NCBI RefSeq assembly: GCF_002838065.1
Contig: NZ_PIZU01000036.1
Span: 1-49,632 of the forward strand
Source: Mycobacterium hubeiense
Lineage (GTDB): Bacteria; Actinomycetota; Actinomycetes; Mycobacteriales; Mycobacteriaceae
Direction: 5' to 3'
DNA: 49,632 nucleotides
Part shown: in pieces, positions 40,339 through 48,276 of the stretch
How the letters are laid out: the number at the start of each line of letters is the position of its first letter
Position numbering within the stretch: the stretch's first letter is position 1
Notes under the pieces: model-generated
What the model was told of the DNA's origin: nothing
Databases searched by the model: none
What the model saw: only the letters and a program-made list of their open reading frames with translations
Translations under genes and position numbers: made by a program

Positions 40339-41046
40339 GTGGTTGCGGAACCAATCGTCGGCGCCTTGCACGAGAATCTGCTCACCGCGCTCGGCACCGC
40401 CATCGTGTCGGGCGAATACGCGCCCGGACACGTGCTCAACCTGGAGGGCGTCAGTGCGGCACACGGCGTGTCGCGCAGTGTCGCGCGTGAGGCGATTCGC
40501 GTACTCGAGTCCATGGGCATGCTCGCGTCGCGCCGTCGCGTCGGCATCACGATTCAGCCGCCCGAGAAGTGGAACGTGTTCGACCCCAGGCTGATTCGGT
40601 GGCGGCTCGAATCCGGCGACCGCGCAGCACAATTGGCGTCGCTATCGGAGCTGCGACGCGGATTCGAACCGGCGGCCGCAGCGTTGGCCGCCCGACGCGC
40701 CGACCCGCACCAGTGCCGCATTCTGGCCGCTGCCGTGTCGGACATGGTGATGCACGGCCGCTCCGGCGATCTAGAGGCCTACCTGCTGGCCGACAAGGTC
40801 TTTCACCAAACTCTGCTGGAGGCCAGCGGTAACGAGATGTTCCGGGCACTCAACGGCGTGGTCGCCGAGGTGCTGGCCGGACGCACGCACCACGGCATGA
40901 TGCCGGAGACGCCGAATCCGGAGGCGATCGAGTTGCACGACGAGGTCGCCCGCGCGATCCGGCTCCGCGATGAAGCCGCCGCTGAGCGCGCCATGCGCGC
41001 CATCATCGACGAGGCGGCCGCAGCGGTGTCGGGCGGCCTTGATTAA
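40339..41046 (+). CDS. gntR: GntR/FadR-family (FCD) repressor of the gluconate genes
   Basis: A 235-aa regulator. The N-terminal winged helix is GEYAPGHVLNLEGVSAAHGVSRSVAREAIRVLESMGML (about 25-62), and the C-terminal FCD domain carries the metal/ligand residues: DKVFHQTLLEASGN near 154, HDEVARAIRLRD near 197 and the helix ending ERAMRAIIDEA. It starts with GTG at 40339 and is divergent from gntK, the usual arrangement for an autoregulated repressor released by gluconate or 6-phosphogluconate. The effector is inferred from its neighbours. Confidence 0.88.
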   Translation: MVAEPIVGALHENLLTALGTAIVSGEYAPGHVLNLEGVSAAHGVSRSVAREAIRVLESMGMLASRRRVGITIQPPEKWNVFDPRLIRWRLESGDRAAQLASLSELRRGFEPAAAALAARRADPHQCRILAAAVSDMVMHGRSGDLEAYLLADKVFHQTLLEASGNEMFRALNGVVAEVLAGRTHHGMMPETPNPEAIELHDEVARAIRLRDEAAAERAMRAIIDEAAAAVSGGLD

Positions 41047-41062
41047 CTGCCCGCATGGGCAG
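41047..41062 (+). terminator. Hairpin after gntR
   Basis: CTGCCC-GCAT-GGGCAG forms a perfect 6-bp stem with a 4-nt loop directly after the gntR stop codon. It lacks a T-run. Probably a weak terminator; it lies about 25 bp from the DUF6328 breakpoint. Confidence 0.4.
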
Positions 41063-41083
41063 ACAACCATCGCTGGCACGCCG

Positions 41084-41290
41084 CTAGACCACGCGCATGA
41101 CGTTGTCGATCTCCTCGAAGCCATCCGTGAACGGCAGGGTCAACAGAAACCCGGTGAGCAGTGTGACGCCGGTTTGCGCGACCCGAAGCTCCTGCAGCAG
41201 GCTCGCCCAATTACGGTCCAGCCGTTCGGTTTCCGTTTCGTTGCGGTCCGGATCCCAGCGTTTGGGCGCCGCAGGGCGCTCGTCGTCCAC
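41084..41290 (-). pseudogene. N-terminal half of a split DUF6328 membrane protein
   Basis: A 68-codon frame starting with GTG. An acidic leader (DDERPAAPKRWDPDRNETETERLDR) is followed by the DUF6328 signature WASLLQELRVAQTGVTLLTGFLLTLPF, and it ends abruptly after DNVMRVV with TAG. DUF6328 proteins continue here with two to three more membrane helices, and exactly that continuation is found at 36551-36844 on the plus strand. Both halves share a GCGCGT hexamer at the break. It is divergent from the xylulokinase. Confidence 0.75.
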
Positions 41291-41383
41291 CCACCGATTC
41301 TTACAGCAGTCGCATTATCCCGCCGAGTACTTCAGCAACGTGATGCCGCGGCGAAACGATCGCGGCGGCGAACTCATCGCGAA

Positions 41384-41389
41384 TAGGCT
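41384..41389 (+). promoter_or_regulatory. Possible -10 (TAGGCT) of a leaderless xylulokinase transcript
   Basis: TAGGCT matches TANNNT and ends 6 nt before the GTG at 41396, the leaderless spacing. The 105-bp gap 41291-41395 contains nothing else I can identify. Confidence 0.3.
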
Positions 41390-41395
41390 GGGAGA

Positions 41396-42793
41396 GTGGC
41401 GCTCGTTGCGGGCATCGACTCGTCCACCCAGTCGTGCAAGGTCCTCGTTTGCGAGGCGGATACCGGTGAGATCATCCGCTCGGGGTCGACGCCCCATCCG
41501 GACGGCACCGAGGTCGACCCACGGCACTGGTGGAGCGCGCTGGAGACGAGCATATCCTCCGCGGGTGGGTTCGACGACGTCGCGGCGGTGGCGGTGGGTG
41601 CCCAGCAACACGGCATGGTGTGCCTCGACGCTGCGGGCAGCGTTGTGCGAGATGCGTTGCTGTGGAACGACACTCGCTCCAGCAGTGCCGCGGCGCAGCT
41701 CGTCGCGGAGTTAGGCGGCCCCGGCGCGTGGGCCGACCGGATCGGGGTGGTGCCCGTCGCGTCCATCACCGCAACGAAACTGCGCTGGCTGGCTGACGAG
41801 GAGCCGGCACATGCCGACGCGACGGCGGCGGTGTGCCTGCCGCACGACTGGTTGACGTGGCGGTTGGCCGGCTCGACCGACATCGCCGAGCTGCGCACCG
41901 ACCGCAGCGACGCCAGCGGCACCGGATACTTCTCGTCGGCGACCGATACCTACCAACCGGACCTGCTGGAGCTGGCGATGCGGGGCCGGCGACCGCTGCT
42001 GCCGACGGTGCTCGGTCCGCACGAGGCGGCGGGACAGACCGCGGCGGGCGCGGTGCTCGGTCCTGGGGCAGGGGACAACGCGGCCGCAGCGTTGGGCCTG
42101 GGCGCCGGCCCGGGCGACTGCATCGTCTCGCTGGGCACCTCCGGCGTGGTGAGCGCGGTTGGGGATACGGCGCCGCATGATCCCGAGGGCCTCGTCGCCG
42201 GCTTCGCCGACGCCACCGGCCGGCAGTTGCCGTTGGTGTGCACACTCAACGGGGCGCCCGTGCTCGCGGCGGTGGCTCGCATGCTGTCGGTGGACTTCGA
42301 CGAGCTGGACCGGTTGGCGCTGTCGGCGCCCGCAGGGGCCGAAGGGCTCACGGTGGTGCCCTATTTCGAGGGGGAGCGCTCACCGAATCTGCCCGAGGCG
42401 GTCGGCGCGCTGCACGGCGTGACGACGCGAAACCTCACCTCCGCCAACGTGGCCCGGGCGGCCGTCGAGGGACTGCTGGCCTCGATGGCTTACTGCATGG
42501 AGGCAATCTCCGCGCAGGGCATTGACGTCGAACGCGTCATCCTCGTCGGCGGAGGCGCCCGCTCGGAAGCGGTGCGCCGGATCGCCCCGGCTATCTGGAT
42601 CAAGGCGGTGCATGTGCCGATCCCCGCCGAGTACGTGGCACTGGGCGCTGCCCGGCAGGCGGCGTGGACGCTGTCACAACGGGATTCGCCGCCGCCGTGG
42701 TCTTTCGGCGTGACGGCGACGTACGAAGCAGACCCGACGCCGCAGGTGCTGGAGCAGTATCGGGCCGCGCAACCATTGACGCTCGGGCAGTGA
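41396..42793 (+). CDS. xylB: FGGY-family sugar kinase, xylulokinase-like
   Basis: A 465-aa carbohydrate kinase. The N-terminal phosphate-1 motif is LVAGIDSSTQSCKVLV, and AVGAQQHGMVCLD near 68 carries the xylulokinase-type QHG. WNDTRSS near 92 and PHDWLTWRL near 150 (substrate side) follow. The C-terminal FGGY half has IVSLGTSGVVSA near 243, YFEGERSPNLPEA near 323 and VILVGGGARSEAVRRIAP near 380. It likely phosphorylates D-xylulose to xylulose 5-phosphate with ATP. It begins with GTG, probably leaderless. The stop overlaps the next gene (GTGA). Adjacent gluconate genes suggest a sugar-use region. Confidence 0.88.
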   Translation: MALVAGIDSSTQSCKVLVCEADTGEIIRSGSTPHPDGTEVDPRHWWSALETSISSAGGFDDVAAVAVGAQQHGMVCLDAAGSVVRDALLWNDTRSSSAAAQLVAELGGPGAWADRIGVVPVASITATKLRWLADEEPAHADATAAVCLPHDWLTWRLAGSTDIAELRTDRSDASGTGYFSSATDTYQPDLLELAMRGRRPLLPTVLGPHEAAGQTAAGAVLGPGAGDNAAAALGLGAGPGDCIVSLGTSGVVSAVGDTAPHDPEGLVAGFADATGRQLPLVCTLNGAPVLAAVARMLSVDFDELDRLALSAPAGAEGLTVVPYFEGERSPNLPEAVGALHGVTTRNLTSANVARAAVEGLLASMAYCMEAISAQGIDVERVILVGGGARSEAVRRIAPAIWIKAVHVPIPAEYVALGAARQAAWTLSQRDSPPPWSFGVTATYEADPTPQVLEQYRAAQPLTLGQ

Positions 42794-43470
42794 ACGTCGA
42801 CTGGGAACGGTTGGGCGACGGGGTGTTCCGCTGTCGTCTGCCGTTTCTCGACGTCACCGTCGGGTTGGTGCAGGGCGCCGCCGGAGTGCTGTTGGTCGAT
42901 ACGGGCACCACGTTGGCCGAAGCTAGAGCTATCGACCGCGACGTCGGCGAGCTGGCGGGCCATGCAGTCAGCCATATCGTGTTGACGCACAACCACTTCG
43001 ACCACATTCTCGGCAGCTCGGCGTTCGACGAGGCGGTGGTCTACGGTGCACCGGAAGTCGCGGCCACGAAAAAGGAGCACCTGCGCGCGGACGCGATACG
43101 GCACGGCGCGGACGCCGCCGAGATCGACCGTGCGATCGCCGCGCTGCGTACACCCGAGCACCTGATCCGCCACGCCGTGATCGATCTCGGCGACCGCTCC
43201 GTCAACGTCGTCCACCCCGGACGCGGGCACACCAACCACGATCTGATCGTCGTGGTGCCGGATGCGCGTGTGGTGCTCTGCGGCGATTTAGTCGAGGAGT
43301 CCGGAGATCCGGTGATCGACGACGACTCCGACGTGGCGGCTTGGCCCGCCACGCTGGACGCGGTGCTGGAATTCGGCGGAGCGGACGCGGTGTACGTACC
43401 CGGACACGGCGCGGTCGTCGACGCCGGATTCGTTCGGCGCCAACAGCAGTGGTTGGCCGGCCGAATGTGA
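42790..43470 (+). CDS. Metallo-beta-lactamase-fold hydrolase
   Basis: A 226-aa MBL-superfamily protein. The metal motif HxHxDH is THNHFDH (His67, His69, Asp71, His72), the third His is in GRGHTNHDLIVVVP near 150, the bridging Asp in VLCGDLVEE near 167 and the last His in YVPGHGAVV near 205. The family hydrolyses thioesters, lactones or similar bonds; nothing points to antibiotic resistance. GTG start overlapping the xylB stop, so the two are translationally coupled. Substrate unknown. Confidence 0.87.
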   Translation: MNVDWERLGDGVFRCRLPFLDVTVGLVQGAAGVLLVDTGTTLAEARAIDRDVGELAGHAVSHIVLTHNHFDHILGSSAFDEAVVYGAPEVAATKKEHLRADAIRHGADAAEIDRAIAALRTPEHLIRHAVIDLGDRSVNVVHPGRGHTNHDLIVVVPDARVVLCGDLVEESGDPVIDDDSDVAAWPATLDAVLEFGGADAVYVPGHGAVVDAGFVRRQQQWLAGRM

Positions 43471-43538
43471 CGAATGTCCGGTGGAGAACGTGACGTAGGT
43501 CATTGTTCGGACCTGCCGAGTTAGGGCACCCTTACGCG

Positions 43539-43769
43539 ATGTCCGATCTCGAGCTCGCCTACGACCTGACGCTGGATGAACAGCGCCGCCGCAGCGCAGT
43601 GCTGGCGGCCCTCGGCGATGAGTGGGATCCGATCGCGGTGTTGGCCGACGAGGAAAAGGCGTACGACCTGCTGTATTCCGGTCTGGACGCCGAGCAGCAG
43701 CGCATCTACGACGAGCTGGTCAGCGCCGGCGTGCTGCCCGATCGGACGGCGACACGTGCTACCGATTGA
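43539..43769 (+). CDS. Small acidic protein, DUF6400-like
   Basis: A 76-aa acidic, helical protein (DLELAYDLTLDEQRRRSAVL, then DEWDPIAVLADEEKAYDLLYSGLDAEQQRIYDELVSAGVLP). It resembles an uncharacterised actinobacterial family I know as DUF6400. No membrane segment or catalytic motif. The ATG at 43539 is favoured over a TTG at 43503. It overlaps the following zinc-motif gene by 14 bp, so the two are probably made together. Confidence 0.7.
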   Translation: MSDLELAYDLTLDEQRRRSAVLAALGDEWDPIAVLADEEKAYDLLYSGLDAEQQRIYDELVSAGVLPDRTATRATD

Positions 43770-43971
43770 TCCCACCGCAGACCGCGCTCGCCGGGCCTGG
43801 CTCGCGTGTCCGGCGTGTGAGCACCACCGTCGTTGCTCCCATTGCCAGAATCGCCGCAATTGCGGCACTCACTGGCAGTACCTGCTGAGCAATACCGGCA
43901 CTTTGCTACACCTGCAATGCCCGGACTGCGCGTACCTCTGGTCGACGGATACCCGCGCTCGCATCGCTTGA
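43756..43971 (+). CDS. Small Cys/His-rich protein, likely zinc-binding
   Basis: A 71-aa protein with CPACEHHRRCSHCQNRRNC near residues 17-35 and LQCPDCAYLW near 56-65: seven Cys in two CPxC-type knuckles, with HWQYLLSNTGTLLHL between. This is a likely zinc-ribbon fold. Similar short proteins occur in mycobacteria without known function. GTG start at 43756 inside the end of the preceding gene. The 3' end lies one base from the convergent LysR stop. Confidence 0.65.
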   Translation: MLPIDPTADRARRAWLACPACEHHRRCSHCQNRRNCGTHWQYLLSNTGTLLHLQCPDCAYLWSTDTRARIA

Positions 43972-43972
43972 T

Positions 43973-44884
43973 CTATGGAACCGGTCGCGGCCACTCGGGG
44001 TGTGGCAAGGTGGTCGTCGGCGGCCGCAGTTGATCCAGCACTACCCGTAGCGGCGGCCACGTCGAGCGGCCCTTGCGGGTCACCGCGTAAGCGGTCAGCA
44101 CCGGATTGGCGTCGGCCAGCGGTAGCACCTTCACCCCTCGGCAGGTCGGTCGGCCGATCGGCAACAACCCGACCCCGTAGCCCGCGAGAATCAAATCCTC
44201 GACCAGATCCAGGCTGTCGATCTGATGGGCGATCCGCGGGGTGAAGCCCGCCATCGCGGCCAGTGTGCGAACCGCGTCTTCGTCGGCGGTGTTGCGGTAG
44301 TTGACAATCCACGTCGCTTCGGTGTACGACGCGACATGGACGGGCCCGTCGGCCGTGTCCGCCGGAACGCCAAGACCCCACGGAATCGACCACAGCGCAA
44401 CGGTTTCGAGCACCGGCCCGGGCGCGGCCGGCGCCAGGTTGTAGTCGTAGGTCAGCGCGAGGTCCAAATCGTCATCGGTCAGCAGGGCGAAGGCCTCCAG
44501 CGGTTCGTACTCGCTGATGACGAAATCGACCTTCGGATAGCGCCGCGACAGTTCGGCGACGTTCGGCAGCAGCGACACCCGGATGCCCGTCGCGAAACCA
44601 CCGACCCGCACCGTGCCCGCCGGCTCGGCATCCGGATCCAGGTCGAGGCGGGCCGCGTCGACGGCGGCCAAGATCGTCACCGCGTGATCGGCCAGCCGAC
44701 GCCCGGCCGGTGTCAGCCGCACCCGTCGGCCGTCCGGTTCGATCAGCCGGGTCCCGGTCTCGGCGGCCAGCGCGGCGATCTGCTGCGAGACCGTCGACGT
44801 GGTCAGGTGGTGCGCTTCGGCGACCGCGCGCATCGAACCCAGTCGGGAGAGGGAGAGCAGCAACTGCAGCCGTCGGGTGTCCAC
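43973..44884 (-). CDS. LysR-family transcriptional regulator
   Basis: A 303-aa regulator. The N-terminal helix-turn-helix is RRLQLLLSLSRLGSMRAVAEAHHLTTSTVSQQIAALAAETG (about 4-44), and the substrate-binding domain follows with VRVGGFATGIRVSLLP near 92, DLALTYDYNL near 145 and ILAGYGVGLLPIGRP near 245. The frame is open far upstream as a thioesterase shadow; GTG at 44884 fits the usual VDTRRLQLL start. It is divergent from the thioesterase gene with a 30-bp gap, which contains ATTGT-N8-ACGAT, a loose T-N11-A type dyad. The thioesterase is its likely target. Confidence 0.86.
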   Translation of the reverse strand: MDTRRLQLLLSLSRLGSMRAVAEAHHLTTSTVSQQIAALAAETGTRLIEPDGRRVRLTPAGRRLADHAVTILAAVDAARLDLDPDAEPAGTVRVGGFATGIRVSLLPNVAELSRRYPKVDFVISEYEPLEAFALLTDDDLDLALTYDYNLAPAAPGPVLETVALWSIPWGLGVPADTADGPVHVASYTEATWIVNYRNTADEDAVRTLAAMAGFTPRIAHQIDSLDLVEDLILAGYGVGLLPIGRPTCRGVKVLPLADANPVLTAYAVTRKGRSTWPPLRVVLDQLRPPTTTLPHPEWPRPVP

Positions 44885-44914
44885 CCCTCGATTGTGCTGT
44901 GCGACGATGCGCGG

Positions 44915-45745
44915 ATGACCGCACGTCCTGCGCATTTCACCCAGATCGACGAGGATCGCTTCCTGCCGACGCGATACGCGCAGAGCCACTGGGGTGAGGA
45001 CCATCTCAACGGTCCGGCGGTGGTGGGTCTCGCCGCCCGCACCCTGGAGACGGCGTACGGGCTGCCCGAGTTCATGCCGGCCCGCCTGACCGTCGACCTG
45101 TTCAAGGCGGCCAGGGGAGTGCCGACGACGGTCAAGACCGGGCTGGCGCGCGACGGCCGGCGGGTCCGCAATTCCGAATGCGAGATTGTGCAGGACGGTG
45201 TGACGGTGGCCCGCGCCACGCTGGTGCAGTACCGGCGCGCCGAACCGCCTCGCGGCGAAGAATGGGTATCCACAACGGATTTCACGCCGCCGGCCAACCT
45301 TGAAGAGTCGCATCGGGTCTACATCGGCAGCGACGGCGCGGGCTGGAGCAGCGCCATCGTCGACCACCAGAACACCACCCGCAAGCGATTCATCAACCGC
45401 ACCGTCGACGTCATCGACGGTCAGGACAACTCGCCGTTCGTGCGGGCCGCGATGGCCGCCGAGGGCACCAGCCTGGTGACCAACCTGGGCACCGCCGGCG
45501 TCGGCTACATCAACGGCGATCTCACCGTGGCGCTGGCCCGCTTACCGCTCGACGAGTGGATCGGCGTGCAGGCCGATGCGCACTGGGTGGCCGACGGCAT
45601 CGCGGTGGGCGCCGCGACCTTGTTCGATCACGCCGGCGCCTTCGGATCGGGTCTGGTCACGGCCATCAGCAACCCGGCCGCGCAGATCGACTTCTCCAAC
45701 GACCCGTTTCCCGACCGCTCGCCGGACCGCGGACAGTTCGACTGA
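44915..45745 (+). CDS. Acyl-CoA thioesterase, hotdog fold
   Basis: A 276-aa protein of the double-hotdog thioesterase type. The N-terminal domain carries TRYAQSHWGEDHLNGPAVVGLAARTLE and ARLTVDLFKAARGVPT. The C-terminal domain carries GTAGVGYINGDLTVALARLPLDEWIGVQADAHWVADGIAVGAATLFD, where the long strand and helix pattern is that of TesB-like enzymes. It would hydrolyse acyl-CoAs; chain length is unknown. The ATG at 44915 is chosen over the much longer open frame. Divergent from lysR. Confidence 0.8.
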   Translation: MTARPAHFTQIDEDRFLPTRYAQSHWGEDHLNGPAVVGLAARTLETAYGLPEFMPARLTVDLFKAARGVPTTVKTGLARDGRRVRNSECEIVQDGVTVARATLVQYRRAEPPRGEEWVSTTDFTPPANLEESHRVYIGSDGAGWSSAIVDHQNTTRKRFINRTVDVIDGQDNSPFVRAAMAAEGTSLVTNLGTAGVGYINGDLTVALARLPLDEWIGVQADAHWVADGIAVGAATLFDHAGAFGSGLVTAISNPAAQIDFSNDPFPDRSPDRGQFD

Positions 45746-45820
45746 CTGTTCGGTATTCCTGAACGGTATGTCCATAGATATCACGTGGACGCGAACGATT
45801 GACTGCCGTTCAATGCAGGG

Positions 45821-46684
45821 ATGACCTCGCAGGCGCGCACCGGAGCAATCATGGCGATGGCGTCCATGTTGTGTGTGCAGACCGGTCTCGCGGTGGCCAT
45901 CGGTTTGATCGACGACATCGGCGTCGAGGGCGCGGCGTGGCTGCGATTGGCCTGGGCGGGCCTGTTGTTCCTGGTGCTGGTCCGGCCGCGGGCCACGGCG
46001 TTCACCAAGAGAACCTTCGCGGTGTGCGTGCTGCTCGGTGTGGTCACCGCGGCCATCACGCTGTTGTTCATGGCCGCGGTCGCGCGCATCCCGCTGGGCA
46101 CGGCCAGCGCGCTGGAGTTCCTGGGCCCGCTCGGAGTCGCCGTCGCGCACGGTAAGGGTTGCCACCGCGTGGTGTGGCCCGGACTCGCCGCGGTGGGTGT
46201 CGTGTTGTTGACGCAGCCGTGGGCCGGTGCCGTCGACCCGATCGGGGTGGCGTACGCCCTCGCCGCGGCGGTCTGCTGGGCGAGCTACATCCTGCTCACC
46301 CAGCGCGTCGGCGACGAAGTGGCCGGGATCAACGGGCTGGCGGTGTCGATGCCCGTCGCCGGTCTGCTCGCCACCGTCGTCGTCGGCCCGCTGGTGTTGC
46401 CTCGAATGACGCCCGAGATCCTGCTCATCGGGATCGGGCTGGGGATCCTGTTGCCGATGGTGCCGTTCGCGCTGGAGATGATGGCGCTACGGCGGTTGAC
46501 GACGGCCGCGTTCGGCACGCTGATGGCGCTGGAACCGGCCTTCGCATTGCTCGTCGGCCTGGTCATGCTGCAGCAGGTGCCGGGTCCGTTCGGCGTGGTC
46601 GGCATCTGCTTCGTGGTCGCCGCAGGCATCGGCGCGGCCCGCACCGGTGCCCGCGCCACGCCGGTGCCCGTCGAGGTCGGCTGA
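45821..46684 (+). CDS. EamA/RhtA-type drug/metabolite exporter
   Basis: A 287-aa transporter with ten predicted membrane helices in two EamA repeats (about 8-135 and 148-275). Typical stretches: GAAWLRLAWAGLLFLVL near 38, IPLGTASALEFLGPLGVAVA near 91 and LTTAAFGTLMALEPAFALLVGLV near 227, which is the RhtA-like amino-acid or threonine/homoserine exporter pattern. ATG at 45821. The 75-bp upstream gap has no clear promoter. Substrate unknown. Confidence 0.85.
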   Translation: MTSQARTGAIMAMASMLCVQTGLAVAIGLIDDIGVEGAAWLRLAWAGLLFLVLVRPRATAFTKRTFAVCVLLGVVTAAITLLFMAAVARIPLGTASALEFLGPLGVAVAHGKGCHRVVWPGLAAVGVVLLTQPWAGAVDPIGVAYALAAAVCWASYILLTQRVGDEVAGINGLAVSMPVAGLLATVVVGPLVLPRMTPEILLIGIGLGILLPMVPFALEMMALRRLTTAAFGTLMALEPAFALLVGLVMLQQVPGPFGVVGICFVVAAGIGAARTGARATPVPVEVG

Positions 46685-46739
46685 GCCTGCGCATTTCTGC
46701 GCCAGGTGAAGCGCCGCCGACACCGCTATCCTCGCGGAA

Positions 46740-47090
46740 ATGGCACGCGGAATATTCGGTACACCGTTCGTTCGATGGTTCAACGCCGCAGCGGTCGGAC
46801 TGCGCAACGCGCCGGTGCTGGGCCGGTTCATCGCCGACAGCTTGGTCGTCGTGCGTTACGTCGGCCGCCGGTCCGGGCAGACGTTCGAAACGCCGGTCAG
46901 TATCAAGCGTTCGGGCAAGGACGTCACCATCCACGTGATGGCGCCCGACTCCAAGAACTGGTGGCGTAACTTCCTCGGCGCCGGTGCGCCGATCACGCTG
47001 GTGGACCTGGACGGACAGGACCGCAGCGGCCATGCTGTCGCCAACCGCGACGACCGAGGTCGCGTGTCGGTAAGGGTCAAGCTGGACTAG
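46740..47090 (+). CDS. Nitroreductase/deazaflavin-type small protein (DUF385-like)
   Basis: A 116-aa protein. The block VVVRYVGRRSGQTFETPVSI near 36-55 with KNWWRNFLGAGAPITLVDLDG near 72-92 is characteristic of the F420-dependent nitroreductase (Ddn-like) FDOR-A family common in mycobacteria. It would bind F420 at the split barrel; substrate unknown. ATG at 46740. Its stop overlaps the convergent permease end by 4 bp. Confidence 0.78.
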   Translation: MARGIFGTPFVRWFNAAAVGLRNAPVLGRFIADSLVVVRYVGRRSGQTFETPVSIKRSGKDVTIHVMAPDSKNWWRNFLGAGAPITLVDLDGQDRSGHAVANRDDRGRVSVRVKLD

Positions 47091-47935
47091 ACCGCAATTC
47101 GCTTGCGCCGGTACAGCGTTCCCGCCGCCAGCAGGATCAGGCTGACGACGAGTATCGCGGTCGCCAGCACATTGATCTGCGGCGGCACCGCGGCCTTGAC
47201 GGCTGCGTTCACATACAGCGGGTAGGTGACCGTCGACCCGCTGACGAAATAGGTGATGATGAAGTCGTCCAGCGACAGCGCGAACGACAGCATTGCCGCC
47301 GCGACAATGCCCGGAACGATAAGCGGCAGCGTCACTTTGAAGAAGGTGCGGGTGGGGCTGGCGCCCAGGTCCATCGACGCGTCTTCCAATGTCCAGTCGA
47401 ATCCGCGCACCCGGGCCCGTACGGTCATGGCGATGAAACTGATCTCGAACGCCACGTGGGCGATCAAGATGGTGGTATAGCCCGTCGCCCAGCCCAGGTC
47501 CAGGAACAGCACCAGCAGCGACGCGCCCATCACCACCTCGGGTGCCGTCAGCGGCAGTATCAGAAACGTGTCGACGGCTCGATCGCCCCGAAACCGTTGC
47601 CGCACCAGTGCTATCGCGACCAGCGAACCCAACACCACGGCGATGGCCGTCGAGACCGCCGCGATGTTGAGGCTCAATTTCATCGCGTCTGTCAGCGCCG
47701 GATATTTGAACGGGTCGGCCCAGTTGTCGAGGGTGAAGCCCTGCCAGGTGTAGTTGAACTTGCCTTTGGGTGCGTTGAACGAGAACAACACGATCACGAA
47801 GATCGGCAAGAACAGGTACAACAACACCAGTCCGGCGATGATCCGCAGTACCAGATCCCCGTACCGGGGAAAGCCCTTGACGCGCTTGGGTTTCGTGGGC
47901 TCGATCGCCGTCTCGATCATGGCCTGGGTCGTCAT
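47087..47935 (-). CDS. ABC transporter permease, spermidine/putrescine type (PotC-like)
   Basis: A 282-aa inner-membrane permease with six helices. After a short cytoplasmic leader the first helix is IIAGLVLLYLFLPIFVIVLFSF (about 32-53). The permease signature loop is DASMDLGASPTRTFFKVTLPLIVPGIVAAAMLSFALSLDDFII near 180-220, with the EAA-like motif. The frame is open to 48322, but the ATG at 47935 overlaps the upstream permease stop (ATGA). Its partner and any ATPase or binding protein would lie upstream on this strand, where the partner is truncated. Polyamine transport is a family-level inference. Confidence 0.88.
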   Translation of the reverse strand: MTTQAMIETAIEPTKPKRVKGFPRYGDLVLRIIAGLVLLYLFLPIFVIVLFSFNAPKGKFNYTWQGFTLDNWADPFKYPALTDAMKLSLNIAAVSTAIAVVLGSLVAIALVRQRFRGDRAVDTFLILPLTAPEVVMGASLLVLFLDLGWATGYTTILIAHVAFEISFIAMTVRARVRGFDWTLEDASMDLGASPTRTFFKVTLPLIVPGIVAAAMLSFALSLDDFIITYFVSGSTVTYPLYVNAAVKAAVPPQINVLATAILVVSLILLAAGTLYRRKRIAV

Positions 47936-48276
47936 ACCAGGTCCTCCGTGCCCAGGGCCCGCGTGTAGAGCAGCACGCCGACGAGGATGATCGCCATCAA
48001 CACCAGGCTTAGCGCTGCGGCGGCCGGATAGTCCTTCACCACCAGGAACTGCTGCTGAATCACGTTGCCGATCATCGTGGTCTGCGTACTTCCGAGATAC
48101 TCGGCGTTGATGAAATCGCCGGATGCCGGGATGAACACCAGCAGGCTGCCCGCCAGCACGCCGGGCATCGACAGCGGCAGAATCACTTTCGTGAAGCTGC
48201 GCGTATTGGAGGAGTAGAGGTCTTTGGACGCCTCGATCAGCCGCGGGTCGATCTTCTCCAGGCTGACGTAGAGCGC
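47932..48276 (-). pseudogene. Truncated ABC permease (PotB-like), N-terminal part missing
   Basis: The surviving ~114 codons start abruptly at LYVSLEKIDPRLIEASKDLYSS, continue FTKVILPLSMPGVLAGSLLVF and FINAEYLGSTQTTMIGNVIQ, and end with the last helix ALSLVLMAIILVGVLLY and GTEDLV. This is the C-terminal third of a PotB/PotH permease (family about 290-310 aa). Upstream of about 48276 the sequence no longer resembles the family. A GTG at 48186 could start an 84-aa remnant. The gene is cut by an insertion, deletion or rearrangement; function is lost unless translation starts elsewhere. Confidence 0.75.

Noticed and set aside
43516..43535. Iron box (IdeR site) ahead of the 76-aa gene
   Set aside because: TTAGGGCACCCTTA is only loosely palindromic and differs from the TTAGGTTAGGCTAACC-type consensus at too many positions.
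45746..45820. Operator upstream of the EamA gene (GTTC...GAAC)
   Set aside because: Only 4-bp arms in a 75-bp gap; expected by chance.
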